From contig NZ_JBGFGP010000125.1 of NCBI RefSeq assembly GCF_041224545.1, positions 21,997 to 85,996 of the forward strand: a stretch of DNA of 64,000 nucleotides, read 5' to 3'. Source of the stretch: Sedimentitalea sp041224545. Its GTDB lineage: Bacteria; Pseudomonadota; Alphaproteobacteria; Rhodobacterales; Rhodobacteraceae. Below are positions 18,794-26,540 of the stretch, piece after piece (position 1 is the first letter of the stretch; every line of letters begins with the position of its first letter). Under the pieces are notes generated by a model, which saw only the letters and a list, made by a program, of their open reading frames with translations, was not told where the DNA came from and did no database searches. The position numbers were made by a program, and so were the translations under genes.

Positions 18794-19579
18794 ATGCGGG
18801 CCTTGAAGATCGCAGCCACCGGGATGAGCGCGCAGCAACTGCGTGTCGAAACGATTTCCAACAATCTCGCCAACATGAACACGACCGGGTACAACGCCCG
18901 CCGCGCCGAGTTTTCCGACCTGCATTATCAACAGGTGTCGCGTGCCGGAACCGTGAATGCGTCGGACGGGACGGTGTTGCCAACGGGCATTCAGCTTGGC
19001 CTTGGCGTTCGCCCAAGCTCGGTCACCGTGCATCTTGCGCAGGGCGCGCTCGAAGCGACCGGCAATGATCTGGACGTCGCGATCGAAGGCAAGGGCTATC
19101 TCGAACTGACGCTGCCCAACGGCAATTCCGCCTATACGCGGGACGGCAGCCTGAAGCGTTCCGCCGAGGGCGTGATCGTGACTTCCGACGGCCATGCGGT
19201 CGCCCCGGAAATTGTCATCCCGTCGGATGCCCGCAGCGTGTCGATCAACGCGGCGGGCGAGGTCTATGCCTATTTCGAAGATTCCGCGGAAGGACAATTG
19301 CTGGGACAGTTGTCCGTCGCGGGCTTCTCGAACGCCAAGGGGCTGGAAGCGATCGGCAGCAACCTCTTTCTGGAAACCGAGGCATCCGGCCCCGCGCTGG
19401 TGTCAACGCCGGGCGAAGACGGGCTCGGAACACTGCGGCAGGGCTATCTCGAAGCCAGTTCCGTCGATGCGGTGCGCGAGGTCACCGAACTGATCGAGGC
19501 GCAGCGGGGCTATGAAATGAACGCCAAGGTCATATCTGCTGCCGATCAGATGATGGGCGCGACGACCCAGGTGCGATGA
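18794..19579 (+). CDS. flgG: Flagellar distal rod protein FlgG
   Basis: Distal rod subunit of 261 residues, the expected length. Signatures: ISNNLANMNTTGYNARRAEF near residue 21, LDVAIEGKGYLELTLPNG near 95, and the C-terminal VREVTELIEAQRGYEMNAK. The GGAGAGCC ribosome site precedes the ATG. The stop overlaps flgA by 4 bp (ATGA). Confidence 0.95.
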   Translation: MRALKIAATGMSAQQLRVETISNNLANMNTTGYNARRAEFSDLHYQQVSRAGTVNASDGTVLPTGIQLGLGVRPSSVTVHLAQGALEATGNDLDVAIEGKGYLELTLPNGNSAYTRDGSLKRSAEGVIVTSDGHAVAPEIVIPSDARSVSINAAGEVYAYFEDSAEGQLLGQLSVAGFSNAKGLEAIGSNLFLETEASGPALVSTPGEDGLGTLRQGYLEASSVDAVREVTELIEAQRGYEMNAKVISAADQMMGATTQVR

Positions 19580-19995
19580 TGAAACGGCTGATCCTCGCCA
19601 TTCTGATACTATCGGCACCCGATCTCGGGGCCGAAATCCTGGTGCCCGTACGCACCATACGGGCCAAGGAAATCATCGGCGCGGCGGATTTTGTCGTCAA
19701 GGATGCCTCGGTCGCCGGGGCGCTGACCGAACCGCACGAGTTGATCGGCCAGGAAGCACGCGTGGCGCTCTATCCCGGCCGCCCGGTGCGCCCCCGCGAT
19801 GTCGGTCCGCCCGCCATCGTCAGCCGCAACGATATCGTGACCCTTATTTTTGTCCAGGGCCCGCTGCGCATCGTGACCGAAGGGCGCTCGCTTGGACGTG
19901 GCGCCGTGGGAGAAACCATCCGGGCGATGAACCTGTCATCGCGCACAACAGTGACCGGCCGCATTCAGAGCGACGGCAGCATCGAGGTATATTGA
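19576..19995 (+). CDS. flgA: Flagellar P-ring assembly chaperone FlgA
   Basis: Periplasmic chaperone for P-ring (FlgI) assembly. The 139-residue product has a signal peptide (KRLILAILILSAPDLGA) and the SAF-type core with AALYPGRPVRPRDVG-like text (VALYPGRPVRPRDVGPPAIV). The C-terminal VTGRIQSDGSIEVY is family-typical. The protein is short for FlgA but matches the single-domain form found in Rhodobacterales. ATGs at 19576 and 19579 are adjacent. flgI is not in the window. Confidence 0.9.
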   Translation: MMKRLILAILILSAPDLGAEILVPVRTIRAKEIIGAADFVVKDASVAGALTEPHELIGQEARVALYPGRPVRPRDVGPPAIVSRNDIVTLIFVQGPLRIVTEGRSLGRGAVGETIRAMNLSSRTTVTGRIQSDGSIEVY

Positions 19996-20735
19996 TGAAA
20001 CGAACCAGACTCGCCGGGCTGCTCGCCTGTTCCGGACTGACCCTCGTATCCGCTTGCGGGCGCATCGACCACCTTGGCAAGCCGCCCTCGTTTTCCGAGA
20101 ATACCGAAACCACGGAACACGTCGCGATGTTGATGCCGGGGCTGCCGCTCCAGACCCAGCCGCACCGAACGGTCGACCAGTCCTCACTCTGGAGCGCCAC
20201 GCCGCAGTCGTTGCTCGGTGACCGGCGGGCGGTGCGCAAGGGGGATATCCTGACCGTCGTCATCGAGATCGACGAAAAGGCCGAGATCAGCAACGACACC
20301 GCCCGGTCACGCAGCGGCGAGGAAACGATGAAGGTGCCGAATCTTCTTGGGCTTCCCCAGCGTCTGGACGAAAAGCTGCCCGAAGGTGCGTCCATGGCCG
20401 ACGCGGTCGGGCTGGGCTCGACCAGCGCGACGCAGGGCAAGGGCTCGGTCAAACGCAAGGAAAAGCTGACGCTGCGCGTGGCCGCAACCATCACCGATGT
20501 CCTGCCCAATGGCGTTCTCGCGATTTCCGGGTCTCAGGAATTGAGGGTGAACTTCGAACTGCGAGAGTTGCTTGTGACCGGGTATGTGCGGCCGCAGGAT
20601 ATCTCGCGCCAGAACGAGATCACCTACGACAAGATCGCGTCGGCCCGCGTGTCCTATGGCGGTCGCGGACAGATAACCGACGTTCAGCAGCCGCGCTACG
20701 GGCAACAAATCCTGGACACGGTCCTGCCGTTCTGA
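19995..20735 (+). CDS. flgH: Flagellar L-ring lipoprotein FlgH
   Basis: Outer-membrane L-ring subunit. The ATG at 19995 overlaps the flgA stop by one base and gives 246 residues. The signal peptide ends in a lipobox LVSAC with Cys21 as the lipidated residue. Family blocks include SLWSATPQSLLGDRRAVRKG, ILTVVIEIDEKAEISNDT and the C-terminal VSYGGRGQITDVQQPRYGQQ. Close spacing to flgA and fliL2 suggests co-transcription. Confidence 0.94.
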   Translation: MKRTRLAGLLACSGLTLVSACGRIDHLGKPPSFSENTETTEHVAMLMPGLPLQTQPHRTVDQSSLWSATPQSLLGDRRAVRKGDILTVVIEIDEKAEISNDTARSRSGEETMKVPNLLGLPQRLDEKLPEGASMADAVGLGSTSATQGKGSVKRKEKLTLRVAATITDVLPNGVLAISGSQELRVNFELRELLVTGYVRPQDISRQNEITYDKIASARVSYGGRGQITDVQQPRYGQQILDTVLPF

Positions 20736-20748
20736 AGAGAAAGACGCG

Positions 20749-21216
20749 ATGTTCAAGTTCCTTCCCCTGCTGCTCCTGCTCGTTGGCGCCGGCGCCGGAA
20801 TCGCCGCGGGCCATTTCATGGCACCAAGAGCCGGGCACGACGACGCCGAGGCGGAAAACGCGCACCCGAAAGAGGACAACGAGGCCCACGAAACGACCGA
20901 GTTCGTCAAGCTGAACAACCAGTTCGTGGTGCCCATCGTGCAATCCGACCGGGTCGCGTCGCTTGTTGTCATGTCGCTCAGCCTTGAAACCCGGGCCGGG
21001 TCCCGCGAGCGGGTGTTCGAACGCGAACCCAAGCTGCGCGACATGTTTCTGCGCGTCCTGTTCGACCATGCGAATATGGGCGGTTTTGACGGGGCTTTCA
21101 CCCGGCCCGGAAAGCTCGATGTGTTGCGGCAATCTCTCGCGGACGTTGCCCGCAAGGAGCTGGGCGACGATGTATCAGGCGTGCTGATCACCGAAATCGC
21201 GCGCCAGGACAACTAG
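20749..21216 (+). CDS. FliL-like flagellar basal-body-associated protein (second copy)
   Basis: A 155-residue inner-membrane protein with one N-terminal helix (FLPLLLLLVGAGAGIAAGHF, residues 4-23), an acidic His-rich linker (about 28-52), and a periplasmic domain resembling the FliL C-terminal region (VASLVVMSLSLETRAGSRE, then VLRQSLADVARKEL). It is distinct from the fliL at 30709-31200. FliL surrounds the stator and tunes torque; why this cluster carries two such proteins is unclear. Last gene of the flgB block. Confidence 0.72.
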   Translation: MFKFLPLLLLLVGAGAGIAAGHFMAPRAGHDDAEAENAHPKEDNEAHETTEFVKLNNQFVVPIVQSDRVASLVVMSLSLETRAGSRERVFEREPKLRDMFLRVLFDHANMGGFDGAFTRPGKLDVLRQSLADVARKELGDDVSGVLITEIARQDN

Positions 21217-21307
21217 GCCGCCGCCCGACGCCGCGTGGGCAAACAGCGCCCGAACCTTCGAGGCCGACATCACGCCCGAATGGACAAGGGGCATGTCGGC
21301 GCTGACC

Positions 21308-21718
21308 TCAGCCGTTACGGTGATCTTGCAGCAACCGCTCAAGCTGCGTCTTGCGCCGTTCGGCGCGGTGGTCAGCCACCGCCTTGCCCTGCATCTGCTG
21401 CACGGCATTGCGCCGCCCGAAGGCCTGGCGCACGCGATCCATCACCACCGACTTGCGGGCAAGCACCTGCGACAATTCGATATTGAGTTGTTTGCGGCTG
21501 CGCTCGAGCCAGGCCTGCCAGAGCAGGTCGGCACCGATGGTTTGCATCGGCATGTCGCCGGCCAGCGCCGCACGTCCGGTGTCGGCCTGTTCCCTGAGTT
21601 GCGCAAGCGCGCCGCGTATCCGCGCCTCTTCCTGCAAGACCGTCTGAACCTTGCGATACTCCGCAAGGTACATCGCTTCGGTGACCCGCGACATCTGTAC
21701 AAGCTTGTCCCGTTTCAT
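21308..21718 (-). CDS. FliJ-like coiled-coil flagellar protein
   Basis: A 136-residue, highly charged, almost wholly helical protein (MKRDKLVQMSRVTEAMYLAE, ending RRKTQLERLLQDHRNG). Its ATG overlaps the flhB stop by 4 bp. Size, coiled-coil character and position suggest FliJ, the export chaperone/ATPase stalk, which would otherwise be missing, but sequence conservation of FliJ is low and I cannot confirm it. Last gene of the long minus-strand block; converges with fliL2. Confidence 0.6.
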   Translation of the reverse strand: MKRDKLVQMSRVTEAMYLAEYRKVQTVLQEEARIRGALAQLREQADTGRAALAGDMPMQTIGADLLWQAWLERSRKQLNIELSQVLARKSVVMDRVRQAFGRRNAVQQMQGKAVADHRAERRKTQLERLLQDHRNG

Positions 21719-22806
21719 CCAATCCCTCTCCGCGCGCGCAGGCGCATCTGCTCGGCAAACCGGATGGCCGCCGCGACGGCCATGTAATGCTCCTCGGGGA
21801 TTTCCTGCCCCAGGTCGACAGTCGCATGCAGCGCACGCGCTGTCGGGGGATCCGAATGGATCGGAACGCTCGACGCCTGCGCGGTTTCCCGAATTCGGGC
21901 TGCAACCTCGTCCACGCCCTTGGCCACACATACTGGCGCGGCTCCGGGCTTCCGGCTCCACCTGAGAGCAACCGCGTAATGCGTCGGGTTGACGATCACC
22001 ACATCCGCCGTCGGGACATCCGACATCATCCGATTCATGGCGATTTCCTGACCGCGCTGACGACGTTGTTGCTTCATGTGCGGATCGCCTTCGGCCTCTT
22101 TGGATTCATCGGTGATTTCCTTGCGCGACATCATGTTCTTGCGCAGGTGTTCCTTGTGCTGCCACACCGCGTCGATCCCGCCGATCGCGGTGGCGATGAC
22201 CAGAACCAGGAACAGGAATTCGACACACAGCCGCAAAAGCTGCGCCACCGCGATCATCGCACCTGTGCCGGTGATCGCGACGATATCGGTCAGGCGCCAG
22301 TCGAGGAAAAGGCCAAGACAGATCGAATACAGCACGAGCTTGCAGAAGCTCTTGAAGAACTCGAAGAGACCGGACCGGCCGAACTTGTTCTTTGCGTTCG
22401 AGATGACCGAAATGCGCGATAGCTTGGGCTTGATGCGGGTCGGCGCCACCACGAAGGCGCGCTGTGCCAGAACCGCCAGAAGCACAAGCAACGCGGGGAT
22501 CAGGAACCAGGGCGTCAACGCCCTGCCCAGCGTCAGCAACAATCCACCTGCCGGGGCGCTGGCAGGCCCCTCCAACATCAGCGTCCCGAGGCGGTCCGGC
22601 TGGTCCAGCAATACCATCAGAGTCGTACCAAGCGTGTGCAGCGATCCGGCCCCCACCGCCATCGCCGTCAGCAGCAGACCCGCATATGACGCGGCCACCA
22701 GCAGGTCGTTGGATTTTGCGACCTCACCCTTTTCCCGTGCTTTCTGAAGCTTTTGAGGCGTTGCCTCGTGTGACTTTTCCGACTCGTCCTGCTGCGCGCC
22801 GCTCAT
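21715..22806 (-). CDS. flhB: Flagellar export switch protein FlhB
   Basis: Export gate protein that switches substrate specificity after self-cleavage. Start 22806 (MSGAQQDESEKSHEATPQKL) overlaps the fliR stop by 4 bp and gives 363 residues. It has four membrane helices in about residues 30-210, then the cytoplasmic domain with the autocleavage site in VIVNPTHYAVAL (Asn-Pro-Thr-His near residue 270). The open frame continues upstream but only inside fliR. Confidence 0.95.
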   Translation of the reverse strand: MSGAQQDESEKSHEATPQKLQKAREKGEVAKSNDLLVAASYAGLLLTAMAVGAGSLHTLGTTLMVLLDQPDRLGTLMLEGPASAPAGGLLLTLGRALTPWFLIPALLVLLAVLAQRAFVVAPTRIKPKLSRISVISNAKNKFGRSGLFEFFKSFCKLVLYSICLGLFLDWRLTDIVAITGTGAMIAVAQLLRLCVEFLFLVLVIATAIGGIDAVWQHKEHLRKNMMSRKEITDESKEAEGDPHMKQQRRQRGQEIAMNRMMSDVPTADVVIVNPTHYAVALRWSRKPGAAPVCVAKGVDEVAARIRETAQASSVPIHSDPPTARALHATVDLGQEIPEEHYMAVAAAIRFAEQMRLRARRGIG

Positions 22807-23576
22807 CGCGTGACATCCAGCGGATCGGCCATGAACATCACCAACGCCTCGACCCAGACCGACAACAGGATGGGCGCACAGAGAAACAGCACGAAAATGC
22901 CGCCGAGCGTGATGACAGGGGCGCCGACAAAGGCGACCATCAATTGCGGCATCGCGCGATTGATGACTCCCAAAGTGAGGTTGTAAATCACCGAGGTGAT
23001 GACGAACGGCGCCGCCAGCGTGAAGGCGAGCGAAAATGCCTGCGCGATGCGGCCCACGCCCCATGCCGAGAGATCCTGCGCAGAGGGGAAACCTCCGGCC
23101 GGGAATATCTCGTAAGACCGGATCATCAACTCGGCCGCACGCACATGCAGGCCCGCCATCACCGCGAGCGCCAGCCCCCCGACCACCAGAACATAACCCA
23201 TCGCCGGGATCGGCTCGACCGCCGCCCCGCCGAGGATTTGCGACAATGAGGTCGATTGGGCGGCGATCGACCCGGCGGTTTGCAAGGCGAGCACGAACAA
23301 CCGGATACCCACGCCAAGCGCCAATCCGGCGACGACCTCGGTCAAGGTGAACCGCGCCAGGATCAGCGGGTCGGGAGGGGCCGATTGCATTGGCACCGCG
23401 GGCATCACGATCAGCGTAAACGCGATAGCGATCCCGAGCTTGACCCTCATCGGCACCGCGGTTTCTCCAAACGCCGGCATGACGGTGACCATCGCCGACA
23501 GTCTCAGAAATACCACGATCCCATGCCAGAGCGTCGCCGACAGGAACGGCAGCACGTCGTTCAGCGTGGCGATCAC
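22803..23576 (-). CDS. fliR: Flagellar export gate protein FliR
   Basis: Polytopic export-gate protein of 257 residues with about six hydrophobic segments (GIVVFLRLSAMVTVMPAFGE, VVAGLALGVGIRLFVLALQT, FVITSVIYNLTLGVINRAMP). The GTG start overlaps the flhA stop by 4 bp (GTGA). Composition and motifs such as GVINRAMPQLMVAFVGAP are typical of FliR. Gene order flhA-fliR-flhB is preserved. Confidence 0.94.
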   Translation of the reverse strand: MIATLNDVLPFLSATLWHGIVVFLRLSAMVTVMPAFGETAVPMRVKLGIAIAFTLIVMPAVPMQSAPPDPLILARFTLTEVVAGLALGVGIRLFVLALQTAGSIAAQSTSLSQILGGAAVEPIPAMGYVLVVGGLALAVMAGLHVRAAELMIRSYEIFPAGGFPSAQDLSAWGVGRIAQAFSLAFTLAAPFVITSVIYNLTLGVINRAMPQLMVAFVGAPVITLGGIFVLFLCAPILLSVWVEALVMFMADPLDVTR

Positions 23577-25654
23577 GCCGCGACCATTCCGACCAGCGCC
23601 GGACGCGCCTCGAGGCCGATCTCTTCGAAGGACAGCACGGGATTGGCGATCCCGCGCGCTTTCAGGATCGTGCGCAGGAACCGCCGTCGCCGGGTCGACG
23701 TGACGACGGCCGGGAACAAGCCCTGGTTCGATGTCTGGTTCAACCGTTCGGACACGCCATCGGCCAGCTTGTTGAACAACTCCGGCGGCAGCGCGATATC
23801 AAGGCTCCCTTGCTTGGTTTCAACCTGATACGTCAGGAACATATCCTCCCATTCCGGGGCCAGTTGCACGAGCGGAATGCTGCCATCCTCCCGCTTCAGC
23901 TCCGATACCAGCTGAAACCCCATGCGTTGCCGCACATGCTCGCAGATCGCTTCGGGCTGGGCCGTGCTCAGCCGCGCCTCGGCAATCGACTCGAGGATCA
24001 GCGGCATGTTGCGTATCGAAACCCGTTCCTCCAGCAACAGACGAAGCACAGCATGCAACGTGTCGATCGGCACCTTGTCCGGAATGATCTCGTCCAGCAG
24101 CTTGCGGTTTGCCTCGGCCCGCCCCGGATCGGACAGCATCGTCATTTCGTTCAGCAGACGCCGCAGCGATTTGAGCGTCAACAAGCGCGCGAAATTCTGC
24201 TTGATCACCTCCAGAAGATGAGTTGCGAGGATCTCCGGAGGGCTGACGATGGTGGCGCCGACCAGCGCCGCGGCCTCCTGATCCCTGGGCGCGATCCATC
24301 GCGCGGGTGCGCCATAGACCGGCTCGGTGACATCGGTTCCCTTTGGCAGGGATTGCTGATCCTCGGGCATGAGCGCCAGAACTAGGTCCGGATGCAGCGC
24401 GCCGCGCGCCTGCTCGACCCCCTGAACCCGGATCACGTAGGTTCCGACGGGCAGTTCCGCCTGGTCGGTCAGGCGAATGTCAGGCAGAATCAGGCCAAAA
24501 ACCGTGGCCACATGCGTGCGCATATTTGCAATCCGCGTGTCGAGCCCAGTCCCCGGGTCAAGAACCATGCTGACAAGGTCGGGTGCGAACTCCAGATGCA
24601 CATCGTCAAGATCGAGCACATCCCCCAATGCCTTGCGCGCGGGTTGCGGGCTGTCATCCGGCTCTTCCTGCATGTCGCGCGCCCTGGCACGCCGGTGCAT
24701 CGCGTAGGCCGCAAAGCCGAGGATGCTGCCCCCCACCATGAACGGCAGAAAAGGCAGGCCGGGCACGAGCGCGAACAGCGCCATCAGCACCGCAACCGTC
24801 GCCAGGGCGGCCGGATGCTTGCCAAGTTGATCGAACATGGCAAGATCGGTCGCCCCCCGGTTGCCACCGCGCGCCAGCAGCAATGCGGATGCGATCGAGA
24901 TGATCACGGCCGGGATTTGCGACACGAGACCATCGCCGACCGTCAGGATCGCGTAGGTTTCAAATGCCGAACCGATCGGCATTTGATGCACGACAACGCC
25001 CATGACCAGGCCCATCACGAGATTGAGCAAGGTGATCAACAGACCGGCAATCGCGTCACCTTTCACGAATTTCGAAGCGCCGTCCAGCGAACCGAAGAAG
25101 GTGGTTTCCTGCTGTTCCCGCTCGCGCCGCTCGCGTGCCTCGGTGTGGTTGATCGCCCCCGCCGACATATCGCTGTCGATCGCAAGCTGCTTGCCCGGCA
25201 TGCCATCGAGCGCGAACCTGGCACCAACCTCGGCCATGCGCGCGGCCCCCTTGGTGATCACCATGAAGTTCACGATCAGCAGGACACCGAACACCACCAG
25301 TCCGAGAAACACACTGCCCCCCATTATGAACTGCGCGAAGCCCTCGATCACGTCCCCCGCTGCATTCGGACCGGTATGGCCCTGACCGATGATCAGCTTG
25401 GTCGAGGACACGTTCAGCGACAGTCGCAACATCAGCGAAGCGAGCAATATCGTCGGAAAGGCGGAAAAATCGAGCGGCCGCTCGATGAACAGCGTCACCG
25501 TAAAGATCAGGATGGCGAGAGCGAACGACGCCGCCAGCCCGACATCCAGAACCCAGGCCGGCATCGGCAGGATCATCATGACGATCACCGCCATCAACGC
25601 CAGGGCCAACAGCACCGTCGGATTGAAAATGTCCTTTGTAGATAGTCTCGGCAT
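23573..25654 (-). CDS. flhA: Flagellar export protein FlhA
   Basis: Largest export-gate subunit, ion-channel and docking platform. Start 25654 (MPRLSTKDIFNP, 693 residues) has AGAG 8 bp upstream; an in-frame GTG at 25663 overlaps the sltF stop and adds three residues. N-terminal membrane half (about 15-330) contains FHIPEP-type text (LRLSLNVSSTKLIIGQGHTG, VKGDAIAGLLITLLNLVMG). The C-terminal cytoplasmic half includes NEMTMLSDPGRAEANRKLL. Length is standard. Confidence 0.95.
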   Translation of the reverse strand: MPRLSTKDIFNPTVLLALALMAVIVMMILPMPAWVLDVGLAASFALAILIFTVTLFIERPLDFSAFPTILLASLMLRLSLNVSSTKLIIGQGHTGPNAAGDVIEGFAQFIMGGSVFLGLVVFGVLLIVNFMVITKGAARMAEVGARFALDGMPGKQLAIDSDMSAGAINHTEARERREREQQETTFFGSLDGASKFVKGDAIAGLLITLLNLVMGLVMGVVVHQMPIGSAFETYAILTVGDGLVSQIPAVIISIASALLLARGGNRGATDLAMFDQLGKHPAALATVAVLMALFALVPGLPFLPFMVGGSILGFAAYAMHRRARARDMQEEPDDSPQPARKALGDVLDLDDVHLEFAPDLVSMVLDPGTGLDTRIANMRTHVATVFGLILPDIRLTDQAELPVGTYVIRVQGVEQARGALHPDLVLALMPEDQQSLPKGTDVTEPVYGAPARWIAPRDQEAAALVGATIVSPPEILATHLLEVIKQNFARLLTLKSLRRLLNEMTMLSDPGRAEANRKLLDEIIPDKVPIDTLHAVLRLLLEERVSIRNMPLILESIAEARLSTAQPEAICEHVRQRMGFQLVSELKREDGSIPLVQLAPEWEDMFLTYQVETKQGSLDIALPPELFNKLADGVSERLNQTSNQGLFPAVVTSTRRRRFLRTILKARGIANPVLSFEEIGLEARPALVGMVAA

Positions 25655-25664
25655 GACGGCCACT

Positions 25665-26420
25665 CTAGTTTATTCGCACGAACGAGCGTCCGCCCGGTCC
25701 CGACATCGGAACCAGAGAGCCCAGCCTGGCGGCCCCGCCCGCTATCAACGGGGCCGGCGCTCCACTCGCAAAGACAGATGATGGAGTCCTGACGGGGGCC
25801 TGCTCGGCGACAACGGGGAACTGATCGCCCGCGGTCTCGGCGCGAATCCTGTCAAACCGCGCAGCATAGGTTTTCGCATGTTTGCGCGTTCGTGAGTGAT
25901 ATGCACCGGCGGCCGCAGACCATGTGCCGAATTCAACGAAAAGCTCGCGCAGGAATCTCGCCGCGTAGTCCGCATTCATCACCGGATCGAACATTTCATC
26001 AATCGACCGGAATGCGGCACCGTGCCATTTGTAATTCACCTGAAAGCAGCCGACATCAAAGCTCCGGGCACCTCGCTTGAAATGGCGAAACACATAGGCT
26101 CGGGCCTCATCTTCCGTCGCAAACCATTTGCCGGCCCCCTCCATGTTGACCGTCCAGGGCCAGGGCTCCAATCGCCCATCAGAGGTACGTCCGGTCTCGG
26201 CACGTGAGATCGCCTGCAAGACATCAAATGGCACATCGCGCGACCTGGCGGCAATCTGTGCTGCCCGATCACACAACAGCGCGATATTCCCGGAAGTTTC
26301 ACTGGTCGCACCAGCGCAGGGGCTCAGGGCTACAAGCAAAGCCAAAGCGAACCGGCAGGAACGATGCAATCGCAAAAATCGGGTCGCGCTGAACAGGCGT
26401 GTCTTTGGGTTTCCAGGCAT
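25665..26420 (-). CDS. sltF: Flagellar lytic transglycosylase (SltF-like)
   Basis: Secreted GH23-type muramidase thought to open peptidoglycan for the rod. Its 251 residues include a signal peptide (FALALLVALSPCAGA, about 24-38) and catalytic Glu75 in AISRAETGRTSDG. The lysozyme-like fold follows: GCFQVNYKWHG, MNADYAARFLRELF and AAGAYHSRT. In Rhodobacter sphaeroides SltF does this job because FlgJ there lacks the enzyme domain. The symbol rests on that analogy and on position next to flhA. Confidence 0.85.
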   Translation of the reverse strand: MPGNPKTRLFSATRFLRLHRSCRFALALLVALSPCAGATSETSGNIALLCDRAAQIAARSRDVPFDVLQAISRAETGRTSDGRLEPWPWTVNMEGAGKWFATEDEARAYVFRHFKRGARSFDVGCFQVNYKWHGAAFRSIDEMFDPVMNADYAARFLRELFVEFGTWSAAAGAYHSRTRKHAKTYAARFDRIRAETAGDQFPVVAEQAPVRTPSSVFASGAPAPLIAGGAARLGSLVPMSGPGGRSFVRIN

Positions 26421-26540
26421 TCTGCCCCTTCCCTGCGTGGTTTCTTCACGCTTTCAACGCTAGGCAGCGCTTATTGAGATTCCGTTATCGAATGAAAGCA
26501 CCAGTAATTTCTCGCACGACCAGCGAAGTCAGATGCCGCA

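Noticed and set aside
21175..21408. A small minus-strand frame after the FliJ-like gene (77 codons)
   Set aside because: It overlaps the 3' ends of two supported genes and has no ribosome site or family resemblance.
24392..25645. A 417-codon open frame on the plus strand inside flhA
   Set aside because: Composition is dominated by Arg, Gln and His, with no motif; it mirrors flhA codons.
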